64,000 bases of DNA from Microbulbifer taiwanensis (GCF_014904815.1 NZ_JACZFR010000016.1:1-64000); one strand, 5' to 3'; positions 8,677 through 18,309 are shown, numbered from the stretch's first letter. The notes: a model not told the origin generated them from the sequence alone. Numbers and translations are program-made.

Positions 8677-9018
8677 TTGAAAGCGGAATTATCTGTGGGG
8701 AAAAACGCACAAACTGACGGCAATGATGCCATATCCAGGATTTGTCGTGTACTGGCTTCGGTGCCCCGCGGGCGGGTCATCACCTACGGCGACCTGGCGG
8801 AGATGGCCGGCTACCCTCGCGCGGCGCGGCTCGCCGGGCAGACACTGCGCAAGCTGCCGCGGGATACCAGGCTGCCCTGGCACAGGGTCATCAACGCCCA
8901 GGGGCGTATTTCACTGCCGGAGCCGGGGGCACAGCGGCAGAGAGAGCGGCTGGAAAGAGAGGGAATCACGCTGTTGAAGGGGCGCGTGGAGCTGGCCAAA
9001 TACCGCTGGCAGCCTTGA
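8677..9018 (+). CDS. Alkyltransferase-like DNA-repair protein (ATL, MGMT fold)
   Basis: About 113 residues with the C-terminal DNA-binding domain of O6-alkylguanine-DNA alkyltransferase (VPRGRVITYGDLAEMAGYPRAAR, residues about 29-51). The active-site motif PCHR is replaced by PWHR, with Trp68 in place of the acceptor Cys. Such ATL proteins bind O6-alkylguanine without repairing it and hand the lesion to nucleotide excision repair. Start is uncertain: TTG 8677 or GTG 8695 (the latter has a closer GGAA). Divergent from the DUF481 gene with almost no spacer. Confidence 0.85.
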   Translation: MKAELSVGKNAQTDGNDAISRICRVLASVPRGRVITYGDLAEMAGYPRAARLAGQTLRKLPRDTRLPWHRVINAQGRISLPEPGAQRQRERLEREGITLLKGRVELAKYRWQP

Positions 9019-9036
9019 ATCCGGGTGGGAGCCTGC

Positions 9037-10386
9037 CTAGCTCGTCGGTTCCGGCTCCGCCGTGCGGCTTTCCCGCCACCAGAGGAATATCGCCAGCAGC
9101 ACCGCCGGCGTGCCGAGTATGGCCACGTAGATAAAGAACTGCGAATAGCCCTCCGCATCCACGACTATCCCTGAGAAGCCGCTGATAAACTTGCCCGGCA
9201 GAGTCATCAGCGAGCTGAACAGCGCATACTGGGTGGCCGTGTAGGCCTGGTTGGTCAGGCTCGACAGGTAGGCGATAAACACCGCATTGGAAATACCGCC
9301 ACTGATATTGTCGGCGCTGATCACCAGCGCCAGCCAGGCCTTGTCCGGGCCTATCTGCGCCAGCTGCGCAAACAGCAGGTTGGTGGCAGCCACCATGGCG
9401 GCGCCGAGAATCAGCGGGCGCATGATGCCGTAGCGCACTACCAGCAGGCCACCGAGGAAGGAGCCTATAATGGTGCAGAAGAAGCCGAACACCTTGCCGA
9501 TCTCGGCGATATCGCTCTTGCTGAAGCCAAGGTCCAGGTAGAAGGGGTTGGCCATCACCCCCATGGCGATATCGCTCAGGCGGTAGATACCGATAAACAA
9601 CAGCAAGACCAGCGCGAAACGGCCGTTGCGCTGGAAGAATTCGATAAACGGGCAAGCCACCGCGCGCACGAACCATTCCTTCAATGGTCCGTGCTCACCG
9701 CTGCCGAGGACCCTGTCGACCCAGTCGTGCTGGAAGGGCTCCGACTGGCTCTTCACCTTCTGGTGATCCGGCTCCGCCACCAGCAGGGTAGTGATAATGC
9801 CGACGCCCATCAGAACTGCCATGCTGGTGTAGGACACGGACCAGGTCGCCAGCTCGGCGATATACAGGGCACCGGCACCGGCCACCAGCAATGCCACCCG
9901 ATAGCCGAACACATAGTTGGCAGCCATGGCGCCCTGCAGGTCCCTGTCCACCGATTCGATACGGTAGGCATCGATCACCACGTCCTGGGAGGCGGAACAG
10001 AAAGCCACCCAAACTGCCAGTATCGCCACCTGGGTCAGGGCGAGCTGCGGATTCAGGTTCGCCATCGCCAGCAGGCCCAGGGAAACCCCCAGCTGCGACA
10101 CCAGCATCCAGCTGCGGCGCTTGCCGAGCCAGCGGGTTACCAGCGGCAGGCGCAGGTAGTCGATCACTGGCGCCCAGAGCACCTTGATGGAAAAGGTAAT
10201 GCCCACCCAGGCGAAGAAGCCGATAGCGGTACGGCTGACGCCGTAATCGCGCAGCCAGGCGGTGAGCGTGGAAAAAACCAGCAACAGCGGCAAGCCGGCG
10301 GAAAAACCGAGGAAAAACATCGCGAGTACGCGGGGTTTGAGGTAAACCCGCAGCGCCTGTCCCCAGGTGAGTTTTTGCTGCTCCAT
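9037..10386 (-). CDS. ampG: AmpG-type muropeptide permease (MFS)
   Basis: 449 residues with about 12-14 membrane helices. The N-terminal segment (RVLAMFFLGFSAGLPLLLVFSTLTAWL) and WAPVIDYLRLPLVTRWLGKRRSWM are characteristic of AmpG, which imports GlcNAc-anhydro-muropeptides from the periplasm for cell-wall recycling. ATG 10386 (MEQQKLTWGQAL) gives the family N-terminus and has AAGGAAG upstream; a longer frame to 10509 is not supported. ampE and ampD lie a few kilobases away on the same strand, so recycling functions are grouped here, though not in one operon. Confidence 0.88.
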   Translation of the reverse strand: MEQQKLTWGQALRVYLKPRVLAMFFLGFSAGLPLLLVFSTLTAWLRDYGVSRTAIGFFAWVGITFSIKVLWAPVIDYLRLPLVTRWLGKRRSWMLVSQLGVSLGLLAMANLNPQLALTQVAILAVWVAFCSASQDVVIDAYRIESVDRDLQGAMAANYVFGYRVALLVAGAGALYIAELATWSVSYTSMAVLMGVGIITTLLVAEPDHQKVKSQSEPFQHDWVDRVLGSGEHGPLKEWFVRAVACPFIEFFQRNGRFALVLLLFIGIYRLSDIAMGVMANPFYLDLGFSKSDIAEIGKVFGFFCTIIGSFLGGLLVVRYGIMRPLILGAAMVAATNLLFAQLAQIGPDKAWLALVISADNISGGISNAVFIAYLSSLTNQAYTATQYALFSSLMTLPGKFISGFSGIVVDAEGYSQFFIYVAILGTPAVLLAIFLWWRESRTAEPEPTS

Positions 10387-10459
10387 GCCGCTTGATCGCT
10401 TCCTTTGATGTGTTATCGCGCCTGGGCTCTTCCCGCCCGCGGCCCCTCGGGGCCCAGTC

Positions 10460-11050
10460 TCAGTGGCCCCAGAGCACTTCCAGCTCCGCCTCGGCAAGCT
10501 TGTTGGCATTCACATTGAAGCCCACCATCGCCGGGGTGGCGTTGTCGTCCAGCGGCAACTCTTCGACCTTGAGGGCGTAGATGCGGAACTGGTAGCGGTG
10601 ATCGCCGTGGCCCTTGGGCGGGCAGGCGCCGCCGTAACCGGGATTGCCGTAATCGTTGCGCCCCTGGATGGCCTCGGGAATAAGGCCGTTTTTCGGGTCG
10701 CCGGCGCCCTCCGGCAACTCGCTTACATTTGCAGGGATATTGAAAATCACCCAGTGCCACCAGCCGCTGCCGGTGGGCGCATCGGGATCGTGCACCATCA
10801 GCGCGAAACTCTTGGTGCCTTCCGGCGCGCCGCTCCAGCTGAGCTGGGGGGAAATATTCTCGCCGCCGCAGCCGTTGAAGACGTGGGCCATCGGCTTTCG
10901 CGCGCCGGGCTTCAGGGAATTCGACGTAAGGGTAAACTCGGCGGCATTGGACATGGAGGCAAAGACCGATAGCAAAGTGGCAGCCACCAGTTTAGCAGCC
11001 TGTGCGGTGCCGAAACCGGGCAGAATCCGGCTTAATACTGAAACGCTCAA
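10460..11050 (-). CDS. YbhB/YbcL family (PEBP-like) exported protein
   Basis: 196 residues with an N-terminal hydrophobic segment ending SNAAEF that looks like a signal peptide. The PEBP fold is marked by LSWSGAPEGTKSFALMVHDPDAP (about residues 71-93), GWWHWVIFNIP (about 95-105) and YGGACPPKGHGDHRYQFRIYAL (about 137-158). Bacterial members resemble Raf-kinase-inhibitor-like proteins; their function is not established. The start is a TTG that overlaps the stop of the upstream dehydratase gene (TTGA), with GGAG before it, implying translational coupling. Confidence 0.85.
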   Translation of the reverse strand: MSVSVLSRILPGFGTAQAAKLVAATLLSVFASMSNAAEFTLTSNSLKPGARKPMAHVFNGCGGENISPQLSWSGAPEGTKSFALMVHDPDAPTGSGWWHWVIFNIPANVSELPEGAGDPKNGLIPEAIQGRNDYGNPGYGGACPPKGHGDHRYQFRIYALKVEELPLDDNATPAMVGFNVNANKLAEAELEVLWGH

Positions 11051-12039
11051 GGTGACTCCTCCCTATCATTAAACAGGTCCGCGACCCTGTGCAGGTCCAT
11101 ATTGCCGCCGGTCAAAACGATGGCGACGTTTTTATTGCGAAAGCGCGCGCCGTGTTCCAGCACCGCCGCCAGCCCTACCGCCGCGGACGGCTCTACCAGC
11201 TGCTTGGTGCGGGTCCACAACAGGCGCATGGCCTCGACGATACCATGTTCGGTCACCGTAACGACATCCCGCACCGTGCGCCGGATCACCGCGTAGTTGC
11301 GGCGTCCCAGGGTTGTGCGCAGGCCATCGGCGATGGTATCGGGTTTCTGGGTGGTGACATGCGTGCCGCCGCGCAGGGAGCGCTGCGCGTCGTCGGCGCC
11401 GGCGGGCTCCGCACCCATCACGATAATATCCGGTGCCAGCGCCGCCACCGCCAAGCCTATCCCGGCGAGCAACCCACCACCGCCCACCGGCGCCACCAGG
11501 ATATCCGGGGTAAACCCCTGCTCGCGGCACTGCTGTACTATCTCCAGTGCCACAGTGCCCTGCCCCGCGATGATGCGACGATCGTCGAAAGGCGGCACTA
11601 TATGGGCGCCAGTCTGCTCCACCAGTTTCTGCAACGCCGACTCCCGGTCGGCCTGGGAAGGGCCACAGATCACTATCTCTGCGCCATAACCGGCGACGGC
11701 AGCGCGCTTTGCCAGCGGCGCAGTTTCCGGCATTACCACAGTACAGGCGAGCCCCCTTTCTGCCGCCGCCCAGGCGAGCGCGGCACCGTGATTGCCGGAG
11801 GAGTGCGTGGCGACCATCTGTGTCGCCGGCGGCAGCAGTGCCAGGGCGTTGCTGGCGCCGCGCGCCTTGAAGGCGCCCACCTTCTGCAGCTGCTCGCATT
11901 TGAACCAGAGATCGGCACCGCTCAGCCGGTTGATCTGCCCGCTGCTGATCAGGGGCGTGCGGTGGATGCGGCCGGATATATTTTGTGCCGCGGTGAAGAC
12001 ATCGGCACTGGTGGGGAGGTCATTGTGGTCGGTTGGCAT
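11047..12039 (-). CDS. PLP-dependent threonine/serine dehydratase or serine racemase-like enzyme
   Basis: 330 residues of the fold-type II PLP family. Lys58 in GAFKARGA is the Schiff-base lysine, SSGNHGAALA (about residues 80-89) binds the substrate carboxylate, and VGGGGLLAG (about 186-194) binds the PLP phosphate. It lacks the C-terminal regulatory domain of biosynthetic IlvA, so it is a catabolic-type dehydratase or a serine/threonine racemase-like enzyme; sequence alone does not decide. It is followed by the YbhB gene with overlapping stop and start. Confidence 0.85.
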   Translation of the reverse strand: MPTDHNDLPTSADVFTAAQNISGRIHRTPLISSGQINRLSGADLWFKCEQLQKVGAFKARGASNALALLPPATQMVATHSSGNHGAALAWAAAERGLACTVVMPETAPLAKRAAVAGYGAEIVICGPSQADRESALQKLVEQTGAHIVPPFDDRRIIAGQGTVALEIVQQCREQGFTPDILVAPVGGGGLLAGIGLAVAALAPDIIVMGAEPAGADDAQRSLRGGTHVTTQKPDTIADGLRTTLGRRNYAVIRRTVRDVVTVTEHGIVEAMRLLWTRTKQLVEPSAAVGLAAVLEHGARFRNKNVAIVLTGGNMDLHRVADLFNDREESP

Positions 12040-12120
12040 AGGTTATTGAAACGCGTTGATGATTGTTCCCAATAGGGGAGCGTCCGTTGGCCGCAATAAA
12101 ACCCGGAATTGTCTGTAGTA

Positions 12121-12156
12121 TCGATCGCGGCCAACGGCGGATGGCCGCCCTGCCGC
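12121..12156. repeat. Dispersed repeat half-copy (GATCGCGGCCA family)
   Basis: GATCGCGGCCAACGGCGG followed by a CGGCGGATGGCCGCC hairpin resembles the left arm of the larger palindrome at 55669-55738. It lies between the dehydratase and aldehyde dehydrogenase genes. Confidence 0.5.
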
Positions 12157-12182
12157 TACTACAGCAAAGCCCGGGATCCGCG

Positions 12183-13580
12183 CTAGCGCAACAGCCGCAG
12201 CAGCTTGAATTTCCGCGCATTGAAAGGCGCGTAGCGCAGATCCAGGTCAAAAATATTCCTGCGCTTCATCACCGCCTTGAAGTGGCTGAAGGTGCGGAAG
12301 CCGTGCTCTCCGTGATAGTTGCCCATGCCGCTGGAACCGACGCCGCCAAACGGCAGCTCGTGGGCGGTCATAAACATCATGCAGTCGTTGACACAGGCGT
12401 TGCCGGAGCTGCAGCGCGCGAGTATGCGATCGGCTGTCGCCTCTTTCCGGGTAAAGACATAGAGCGCCAGCGGCTTTTCGCGGCCGTTGACAAACTCTTC
12501 GACCTTGCAGAAATCGTCCAGCTCCACGACGGGTAGTACCGGGCCGAAAATCTCCTCCTGCATCACCGCCGCGTCAACCCTCACGCCGCGCAGCAGGGTC
12601 GGCGCTATATAGCACCCGTCGATATCTGCCTGGCCACCGAATACCACCTCGCCGTCGGCGAGGAAACCGGCCAGGCGGCGGGTGTGTCGGCTGTTGACGA
12701 TGCGACCGTAATCCGTCGACTGGCGCGGGTCCTGGCCAAACATCTCACGCACAGCCCGTTCGATCGCCGGCACCAGCCTGTCCGCGGTGGCCCTGGTGCA
12801 CAGCAGGTAGTCCGGCGCTATGCAGGTCTGGCCCGCGTTGGTGAACTTACCCCAGGCGATCCGCCGCGCGGCAACTTCGATATTCGCGTCGTCGGCGACG
12901 ATACAGGGGCTCTTGCCCCCCAGTTCCAGGGTTACCGGCGTCAGGTGCCTGGCGGCTGCAGCCATGACGATCTTGCCCACCCGGCCACCGCCGGTATAGA
13001 GAATGTGGTCCCAGCGCTGATCCAGCAGTGCCGTAGTTTCCGGTACCGCGCCCTCGATACAGGCGAAGGCATCGTTGTCCAGGTAGCGGGGCAGCAGTTC
13101 CGCCACCAGCGCGGAAGTGGCCGCCGCCAGTTCCGAGGGTTTCAACACCGCACAATTGCCAGCCGCGATGGCCGGCACCAGCGGTGAGAGCAACAGTTGC
13201 AGGGGATAATTCCAGGCGCCGATGATCAGCACTACGCCCAACGGCTCCGGCAGCAGGTAGCTTTTCGCCGGCTGGGCGACAATGGGGGTCGAGGCGCGCC
13301 GCGGCCTGCTCCATTTCTTCAAGTGTTTGAGGGCGTGGTCTATGTCCCCGTACAGGGCAGAGACTTCCGTCATAAAGCCCTCCTGCGGCGCCTTGTGCAG
13401 GTCTTGCTGCAACGCCTGCAGGAAACGGCTTTCATTGTCGGAGAGCATTTTTCGCAGCTGCCGCAATTGCTCGCGTCGCCAGCTCAGGTCGGCGCTGGTA
13501 CCGCTGCGAAAATAAGTGCGCAGGCCGGTGACCAGCGCGGCGGCGTTAAGATCGTTGCCAGAGGCTCTGGTCGACGCCAT
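12183..13580 (-). CDS. Aldehyde dehydrogenase, coniferyl-aldehyde-dehydrogenase-like
   Basis: 465 residues counted from ATG 13580. In that numbering the substrate-pocket Asn is in WNYPLQLLLSP (N123), the general-base Glu is in ELGGKSPCIV (E219) and the catalytic Cys is in GQTCIAPDYLLC (C253). The short N-terminus and the PFGGVGSSGMGNYHGEHGF segment near the end place it with class-3-like and coniferyl aldehyde dehydrogenases, which oxidise fatty or aromatic aldehydes with NAD(P)+. The in-frame ATG at 13622 is an alternative start but would add 14 residues without a better ribosome-binding site. Confidence 0.87.
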   Translation of the reverse strand: MASTRASGNDLNAAALVTGLRTYFRSGTSADLSWRREQLRQLRKMLSDNESRFLQALQQDLHKAPQEGFMTEVSALYGDIDHALKHLKKWSRPRRASTPIVAQPAKSYLLPEPLGVVLIIGAWNYPLQLLLSPLVPAIAAGNCAVLKPSELAAATSALVAELLPRYLDNDAFACIEGAVPETTALLDQRWDHILYTGGGRVGKIVMAAAARHLTPVTLELGGKSPCIVADDANIEVAARRIAWGKFTNAGQTCIAPDYLLCTRATADRLVPAIERAVREMFGQDPRQSTDYGRIVNSRHTRRLAGFLADGEVVFGGQADIDGCYIAPTLLRGVRVDAAVMQEEIFGPVLPVVELDDFCKVEEFVNGREKPLALYVFTRKEATADRILARCSSGNACVNDCMMFMTAHELPFGGVGSSGMGNYHGEHGFRTFSHFKAVMKRRNIFDLDLRYAPFNARKFKLLRLLR

Positions 13581-13788
13581 TTGAGGTTCCAACGAAGACA
13601 CTTCCAACCCTGCTACCTCCATGAGTGTACCCGCCAAAAGTCTGTTTATTATTGTTATCGGGCCCGGGGCGGGAATATTCCCTCCCCGGGCCTGCTCGAC
13701 GCAATATCTTGGGAAGGTGCAGGTAAGTCAAGAATGCAATTGGAACAATGTTCTAAATTTGGCGCCAGTTCACGGATGGGTTGCACCT

Positions 13789-13812
13789 GGTCACTGATCA
13801 CTAATCACTGGC
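13789..13812. repeat. Degenerate 7-bp repeats
   Basis: GTCACTG-ATCACTA-ATCACTG: three adjoining 7-nt units just after the ampE stop. They are related to the CCACTGA-type units at 18427, 38374 and 43047. Confidence 0.55.
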
Positions 13813-13817
13813 TGCAT

Positions 13818-14696
13818 TCACAGATCGAAGAGTACTGCCAGCGCCAGCAGGGTGATCCACAATAGCAGCGCCCGGGACAGCAGCGCCTGCAGCCCCTCCA
13901 GCTGGGCCCCGCAGATTCGCTGACCTTCGGCGACTTCGACGCCCGCACTGCACTCGCCGGCATCTATGCCGCCCAGTGCGCCCTCGAGATAGGCTTCAAG
14001 CACTTCCGCGGTATCCCGCTCCCGGCAGGTCAGGCACTGGCGCCAGGCCCGGTAGCAGCCGGCAAAGTTGCCGACGATCGCAAAACTGAACCCCATGACC
14101 CGCACCGGCAGCCATTCGAGCAGCCACAGCCAGCGCTCCGCGGTGGCGCTGCTATCCGCACCGCGGGATTCTTCGGCATAGATAGCACTGAGGCGAAACA
14201 GCAGGGCACCGGGAATCCCCAGCAGTACAAACCAGAAGAGCACCGCAAACAGGCGCTCGAAGGCGCGGTAGGCGGCGCCGCGGAAAACCTGTTCGTGCAA
14301 CTGCTGGCCGTCCGCCGCCTCCTCGTGCAGATCGCGCAGCAGCGGCGCCGCGGCCTGCTGCGCCGCCGCCAGGTCGCCCCGGTACCAGTTACGCAGGTAA
14401 CTGGACACCATCTCATTGAAGTTGCCCCGCCCGAGGCAGTAGAGCAGCAGGGGCACACCCAACAGCAGCGTCCCCAGACCACCGAGGGATGTCTCCGCCA
14501 GCACCATCAGTACCGCCGCCAGCAGCGCCGGCGGCAGTATGGTAGCGCCCAGCATCAACCCCGGGTCCTTCTGCAACCGCTGGACGCCCGCCAGGCGCCG
14601 GCGCCACCAGTGAAACCAGTCGTCCCGGTGCAAGGGGGCACCGGAACCCCACAGCTGCACCAGCGCCAGCGACAGCAACACGATTAACAGTGCCAT
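13818..14696 (-). CDS. ampE: AmpE-like membrane protein
   Basis: 292 residues starting MALLIVLLSLALVQLW. Membrane segments lie at about 1-16, 45-80, 150-175 and 270-292, with a cytoplasmic section carrying GRGNFNEMVSSYLRNWYRGDLAAA and HEQVFRGAAYRAFERLFAVLFWF, as in AmpE/CobD-like proteins. AmpE is an inner-membrane protein linked to beta-lactamase regulation with AmpD; its biochemical role is unclear. It lies directly downstream of ampD on the same strand, the standard order. The ATG at 14696 fits the family; the longer frame to 14795 is rejected. Confidence 0.85.
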   Translation of the reverse strand: MALLIVLLSLALVQLWGSGAPLHRDDWFHWWRRRLAGVQRLQKDPGLMLGATILPPALLAAVLMVLAETSLGGLGTLLLGVPLLLYCLGRGNFNEMVSSYLRNWYRGDLAAAQQAAAPLLRDLHEEAADGQQLHEQVFRGAAYRAFERLFAVLFWFVLLGIPGALLFRLSAIYAEESRGADSSATAERWLWLLEWLPVRVMGFSFAIVGNFAGCYRAWRQCLTCRERDTAEVLEAYLEGALGGIDAGECSAGVEVAEGQRICGAQLEGLQALLSRALLLWITLLALAVLFDL

Positions 14697-14785
14697 AGTG
14701 ATTCTCGAAACAGGGTTTGGTAGAGAAGAATAACGCCAGCGGCGCCGGCGTGGAAGTTGATTGCGGGAGCCGAGGTTCCGCCCCG

Positions 14786-14844
14786 GAGGGTGCACCGCTG
14801 GCGGTCGACTAGGACGCTAGTTGGTGCGCACGGCGCACCCTACC
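14786..14844. repeat. GGTGCGCACGGCGCACC dispersed repeat
   Basis: Left arm GAGGGTGCACC (near 14788) and right arm GGTGCGCACGGCGCACCC (14823-14840). The right end supplies the TAG stop codon of ampD. Other copies are at 39449, 59994 and 63902. Confidence 0.7.
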
Positions 14845-15403
14845 CACTCACCACACCCTCGAGCTCACGGAAATAGCGCTGCCAGTCGAACCCCGGGCCC
14901 GGATCCAGCTTGCGCCCCGGCGCTATGTCCGAGTGGCCGGTGATCCGGTCCCTGTCGATTGCCGGGTAGGCGGCCATGATCGCGGCACTCACTTCCGCCA
15001 GGGAGCGATACTGGGCGTCGGTATAGATATCCGTGTCCAGCCCTTCCAGCTCGATGCCGATGGAAAAATCGTTGCAGTTGCAGCGCCCGCCAAACTCCGA
15101 CTGGCCGGCGTGCCAGGCGCGCCTGTCCAGGGGGACATACTGGGTAACGCGGCCATCGCGGTCGATCAGGATATGTGCGGAAACCTGCAGTGCGGCTATT
15201 TCCGAGAAATAGGGATGGGCGTCTATATCCAGCTGCCCGAGAAAGAAGGCATCGATATAGGGGCCTCCGTACTGGCCCGGGGGCAGGCTGATACTGTGGA
15301 TCACCAGCAGGTCAACCGGGCAGCCTTCGGGCCGGCTGTTGCAGTGGGGGCTGGGAACCTGCCGCGCTCCGGACAGCCATCCGGATTCCAGTTGGTATTT
15401 CAC
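14840..15403 (-). CDS. ampD: N-acetyl-anhydromuramyl-L-alanine amidase AmpD
   Basis: 187 residues, close to E. coli AmpD (183). The zinc ligands H36 (LLVIHSISLPPG), H157 and D167 (TGHSDIAPGRKLDPGPGFDW) and the catalytic E119 (IGIELEG) are conserved with the expected spacing. No signal peptide, as expected for the cytosolic enzyme that removes stem peptides from anhydro-muropeptides imported by AmpG. Starts MKYQLESGWLSGARQVPSPHC. Part of the ampD-ampE pair, near DUF1631 genes and nadC as in Pseudomonas. Confidence 0.95.
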   Translation of the reverse strand: MKYQLESGWLSGARQVPSPHCNSRPEGCPVDLLVIHSISLPPGQYGGPYIDAFFLGQLDIDAHPYFSEIAALQVSAHILIDRDGRVTQYVPLDRRAWHAGQSEFGGRCNCNDFSIGIELEGLDTDIYTDAQYRSLAEVSAAIMAAYPAIDRDRITGHSDIAPGRKLDPGPGFDWQRYFRELEGVVSG

Positions 15404-15588
15404 TCGGTGATCTCCGCTCCGATCCGGCCCGGTTCAAGCCCCGGGCCCGGCGAATTACCATTTTATGGAAGCGTTGATCGATATGCCAATTTGAATGGAG
15501 AGGCCCGGAGACTACCCAGCAGGCGGGGTTCCAGAGCAATTACCAGGATGCCAGGGTGCGATAGTGCACTCGTGGTTCCAGCGGCAAT

Positions 15589-18006
15589 TCAGCCGGCCTT
15601 GTCCCGTCCAGCCACACAGGCCTCCAGCCCGGTCTCGCCAATGGTCCCCGCCACATAGTTCAGCGCACGCTCGAACAGCGGCCCCTTGTCCAGTGGCTTG
15701 ATCACCTCGTCGCGCAGGGCGTGGGCCAGTTCCAGCCGCGAGTAAACCGCCGCTCTGGCGCCGGCGCGGTTGACGAACATGAATTGGTCCAGCTCCTTGA
15801 TGATCGCCGCCAGGCGACAGCGCACCGGCGCCTTATCCGCATCCTGCAACATGAACCAGCTGTACTTCAGGTGATAGGTCTGACGCCAGAACTCGTCACT
15901 GTCGGCCAAGGGGGCCAGGCCGGCTCTGGGGGCCACAGACGCCTTCTCCGCAACCCGTTGCAGTTCTTCCATTGCCGGCAGGTCGGTCTCGCGGTCGAGT
16001 ATCTGCAGCGTTTTCGCCTCATCCACAGATTCGACGAGGGCGGGAGTCTCTGCGGCCTCCGCCGCCAATCCCGCTTCGGCCACTTCCGGCGCTTCGGGGA
16101 TTTCCATCACGCTGTCGGCTTCGCGGCGCAGCTCCTGCACCAGACGCTCGCGGGCGCGGCGTTCGCGCTCCGATTCGACCCGCTCGCCGAGCGCCTGGCG
16201 CTCCCGGTACAGGGTTTCCAGTCCCTCCATCAGGCGCTGCCGGTCACCGGCAGCGAGCGACAGCGACTGCGCACCCTCGTCCAGGCGTCGGCGCAGGTCG
16301 GGCAGCACCAGCTGCATTTTGAAGCGGCTCTCAGGCATAGGTGCCACCACGCTCCACACCAGGTCGCGGGCGGTCAGCACATTGCGACGCCAGCCGGCGC
16401 CGTCGGTGCCCTCTCTGAGACAGGTGCGGAACAGGACGCCATTCCAGACCCGATTCAGCCACTCGTGCACCAGCCGGGGCAACTTGCGCTCGGCAGTCAG
16501 GGCATCGAACACCGCCGCCACCCGGGCCCGGGCCGCCTCGACCCGGGCACTGCCCCGGGCCTCATCCACTGTGCGCCGCTCCATCACTTCGGCGCGGCGG
16601 CGCTCGCGGGCGACAAATTCTTCGAAGGATTGCAGCAGGCGGGCAAAGACACATTCGTCACTGTCGAACTCCTGCAAAACCTGTTCGACGACGGCGCGCA
16701 CCTCGCAGTAAAAAGCCTCCTGCTGGTAGTTCTCTGCCGGCTGCCAGCCGATGGCCGCATCCGCCAGCGCATTGAACAGTTTGCGCGCCGGGTGGCCACC
16801 CTTGCTGAAGAAAGACTTGTCGGCAATGGCCAGTTTCAGCAGCGGCAATTGCAGCCTGATCAATTGCGCCTTGATGGATTCGGCCAGGTTGCGGTCCTCC
16901 AGCATGAAGGAGAACAGCAGTTCCACCATGCGAATGACTTCGGTGTCCCGCTCATGCAGGGAAGCGCCCAGTTTCGCCGCCACCAGGCGCTGCTGCAGGA
17001 GATGACCGACATCCAGCACCCGCCCCTGCCCCCCCTCCTGCAGTGGCACCGCCTGCAGGGCGCCCAGGTGCTGCAGCAGGTCGGGCGTGGCCATGGACGC
17101 AACGCCGGGAAGGGACGGCAACAGGCCGTAATCGCCGCCAGCGGCAGCGGCTCCTCCGCCAGAATCCGGAATCCGGACCTGTGCACCGGGGAGGGCCGCG
17201 GCCGAAGGTGCGGCGGGAATCCCCGACCGGAGAAAGGCGCCATCGGCGCCGCCGTCAGTGGGCGGCGGCGGGGATCTTGCCGGCCTGCCTCCCTGCCTGG
17301 GGTGGAACAGCGGGGGTTTCAGCCCGGGCAGCACGCCCTTTTCAATCAGCAGCTGATTGCAGCTCTGGTAGAGGGCCGCCAGTTTCGCCGCCAGCAGCTG
17401 TTCGAACTTTTTCAGTATTGTGAGGCGTGCGCGCAGTTGTATGTCGAGAGGTGCCAGGGCCCGCTCCAGGGCGCGACACAGCAACGCAGGCGACAGCGGC
17501 ATATTCTCATCGTAGATCTTGAGCGGCAGCAGCGTATCCAGGCGCAGTGCCATTTCGGCGATGGGGCAGGCGCAATCGCGTTTCACGTCGGCAATGATGG
17601 ATTGCAGTGCTACCTGCTGTTCCAGAACGTCATTGCGGAGCAGGGACAGGCCCTCTGCCGCCGCAGTCGGCTCCTGGGCCTGGTCCCGGGCGGGATCGTC
17701 GACTTCGACAAACCCCCGCTGCACACCGCTGACAAAGCGCTCGGTCAGGCGACTGCGCTCCAGTCGCAACACGCGCAGGGCCTGGAAGAGACCGTCCTGC
17801 TCCTCCTGGGTGTGCACCTTTTCCGCGGCGGCGAACAGGGTATCGTCCACGCCGGCAAACACTTCTTTCATACGCGCAAACAGCCAGCTGCTGGCGGAGT
17901 CGCGCACGCTGATGACGGCGGCGGGTAAAGCGGGGGGTCGGATTCGGTTGGCCGCCTCGACTTTACTGTTGAAGGCAACAACGCGGGAAAATTCGTCGGT
18001 GTCCAT
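15589..18006 (-). CDS. DUF1631 family protein A
   Basis: 805 residues, largely helical, with no signal peptide. The N-terminal part (SVRDSASSWLFARMKEVFAGVDDTLF and EEQDGLFQALRVLRLERSRL) and the segment LAIADKSFFSKGGHPARKLFNALADAA (about residues 395-425) are the conserved family blocks. A Gly/Pro/Ala-rich linker lies around residues 235-290, and the C-terminal 150 residues contain WFMLQDADKAPVRCRLAAII, which resembles a PilZ-like beta segment. DUF1631 proteins are annotated in Pseudomonas next to nadC and ampD; the function is unknown. It is a paralogue of the next gene. Confidence 0.8.
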   Translation of the reverse strand: MDTDEFSRVVAFNSKVEAANRIRPPALPAAVISVRDSASSWLFARMKEVFAGVDDTLFAAAEKVHTQEEQDGLFQALRVLRLERSRLTERFVSGVQRGFVEVDDPARDQAQEPTAAAEGLSLLRNDVLEQQVALQSIIADVKRDCACPIAEMALRLDTLLPLKIYDENMPLSPALLCRALERALAPLDIQLRARLTILKKFEQLLAAKLAALYQSCNQLLIEKGVLPGLKPPLFHPRQGGRPARSPPPPTDGGADGAFLRSGIPAAPSAAALPGAQVRIPDSGGGAAAAGGDYGLLPSLPGVASMATPDLLQHLGALQAVPLQEGGQGRVLDVGHLLQQRLVAAKLGASLHERDTEVIRMVELLFSFMLEDRNLAESIKAQLIRLQLPLLKLAIADKSFFSKGGHPARKLFNALADAAIGWQPAENYQQEAFYCEVRAVVEQVLQEFDSDECVFARLLQSFEEFVARERRRAEVMERRTVDEARGSARVEAARARVAAVFDALTAERKLPRLVHEWLNRVWNGVLFRTCLREGTDGAGWRRNVLTARDLVWSVVAPMPESRFKMQLVLPDLRRRLDEGAQSLSLAAGDRQRLMEGLETLYRERQALGERVESERERRARERLVQELRREADSVMEIPEAPEVAEAGLAAEAAETPALVESVDEAKTLQILDRETDLPAMEELQRVAEKASVAPRAGLAPLADSDEFWRQTYHLKYSWFMLQDADKAPVRCRLAAIIKELDQFMFVNRAGARAAVYSRLELAHALRDEVIKPLDKGPLFERALNYVAGTIGETGLEACVAGRDKAG

Positions 18007-18309
18007 TTCAGCCTCAATGCGCCGCGCCGGCGCGAAGAGATTCTGTTTATCCGGCGATCGGCCCTGATCGCAGCGGATCCAATTTACCTCTGTAAAGACT
18101 CAATGAATTGTGAGAATTCAGGCGCCCGCCCCGAACGGTGAAATGACATGCGCCAGAAGTAAAACGGGAATGGGTCACACTTTTTCTGGAATTTCTGCGC
18201 CAGTGGGGACTATCGGGCAATTGGCACAAGCGCGCAAGTGGCGCGCGGACAGTTGGACGCCGATTTATTCGAAATAATTTCAGGACTTGCAGGGCAGTCA
18301 GGAAAGAGA

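Noticed and set aside
15721..17928. 735-residue open frame antisense to DUF1631-A
   Set aside because: Typical complementary-strand artefact rich in Gln, Arg and His; no domain is recognisable.
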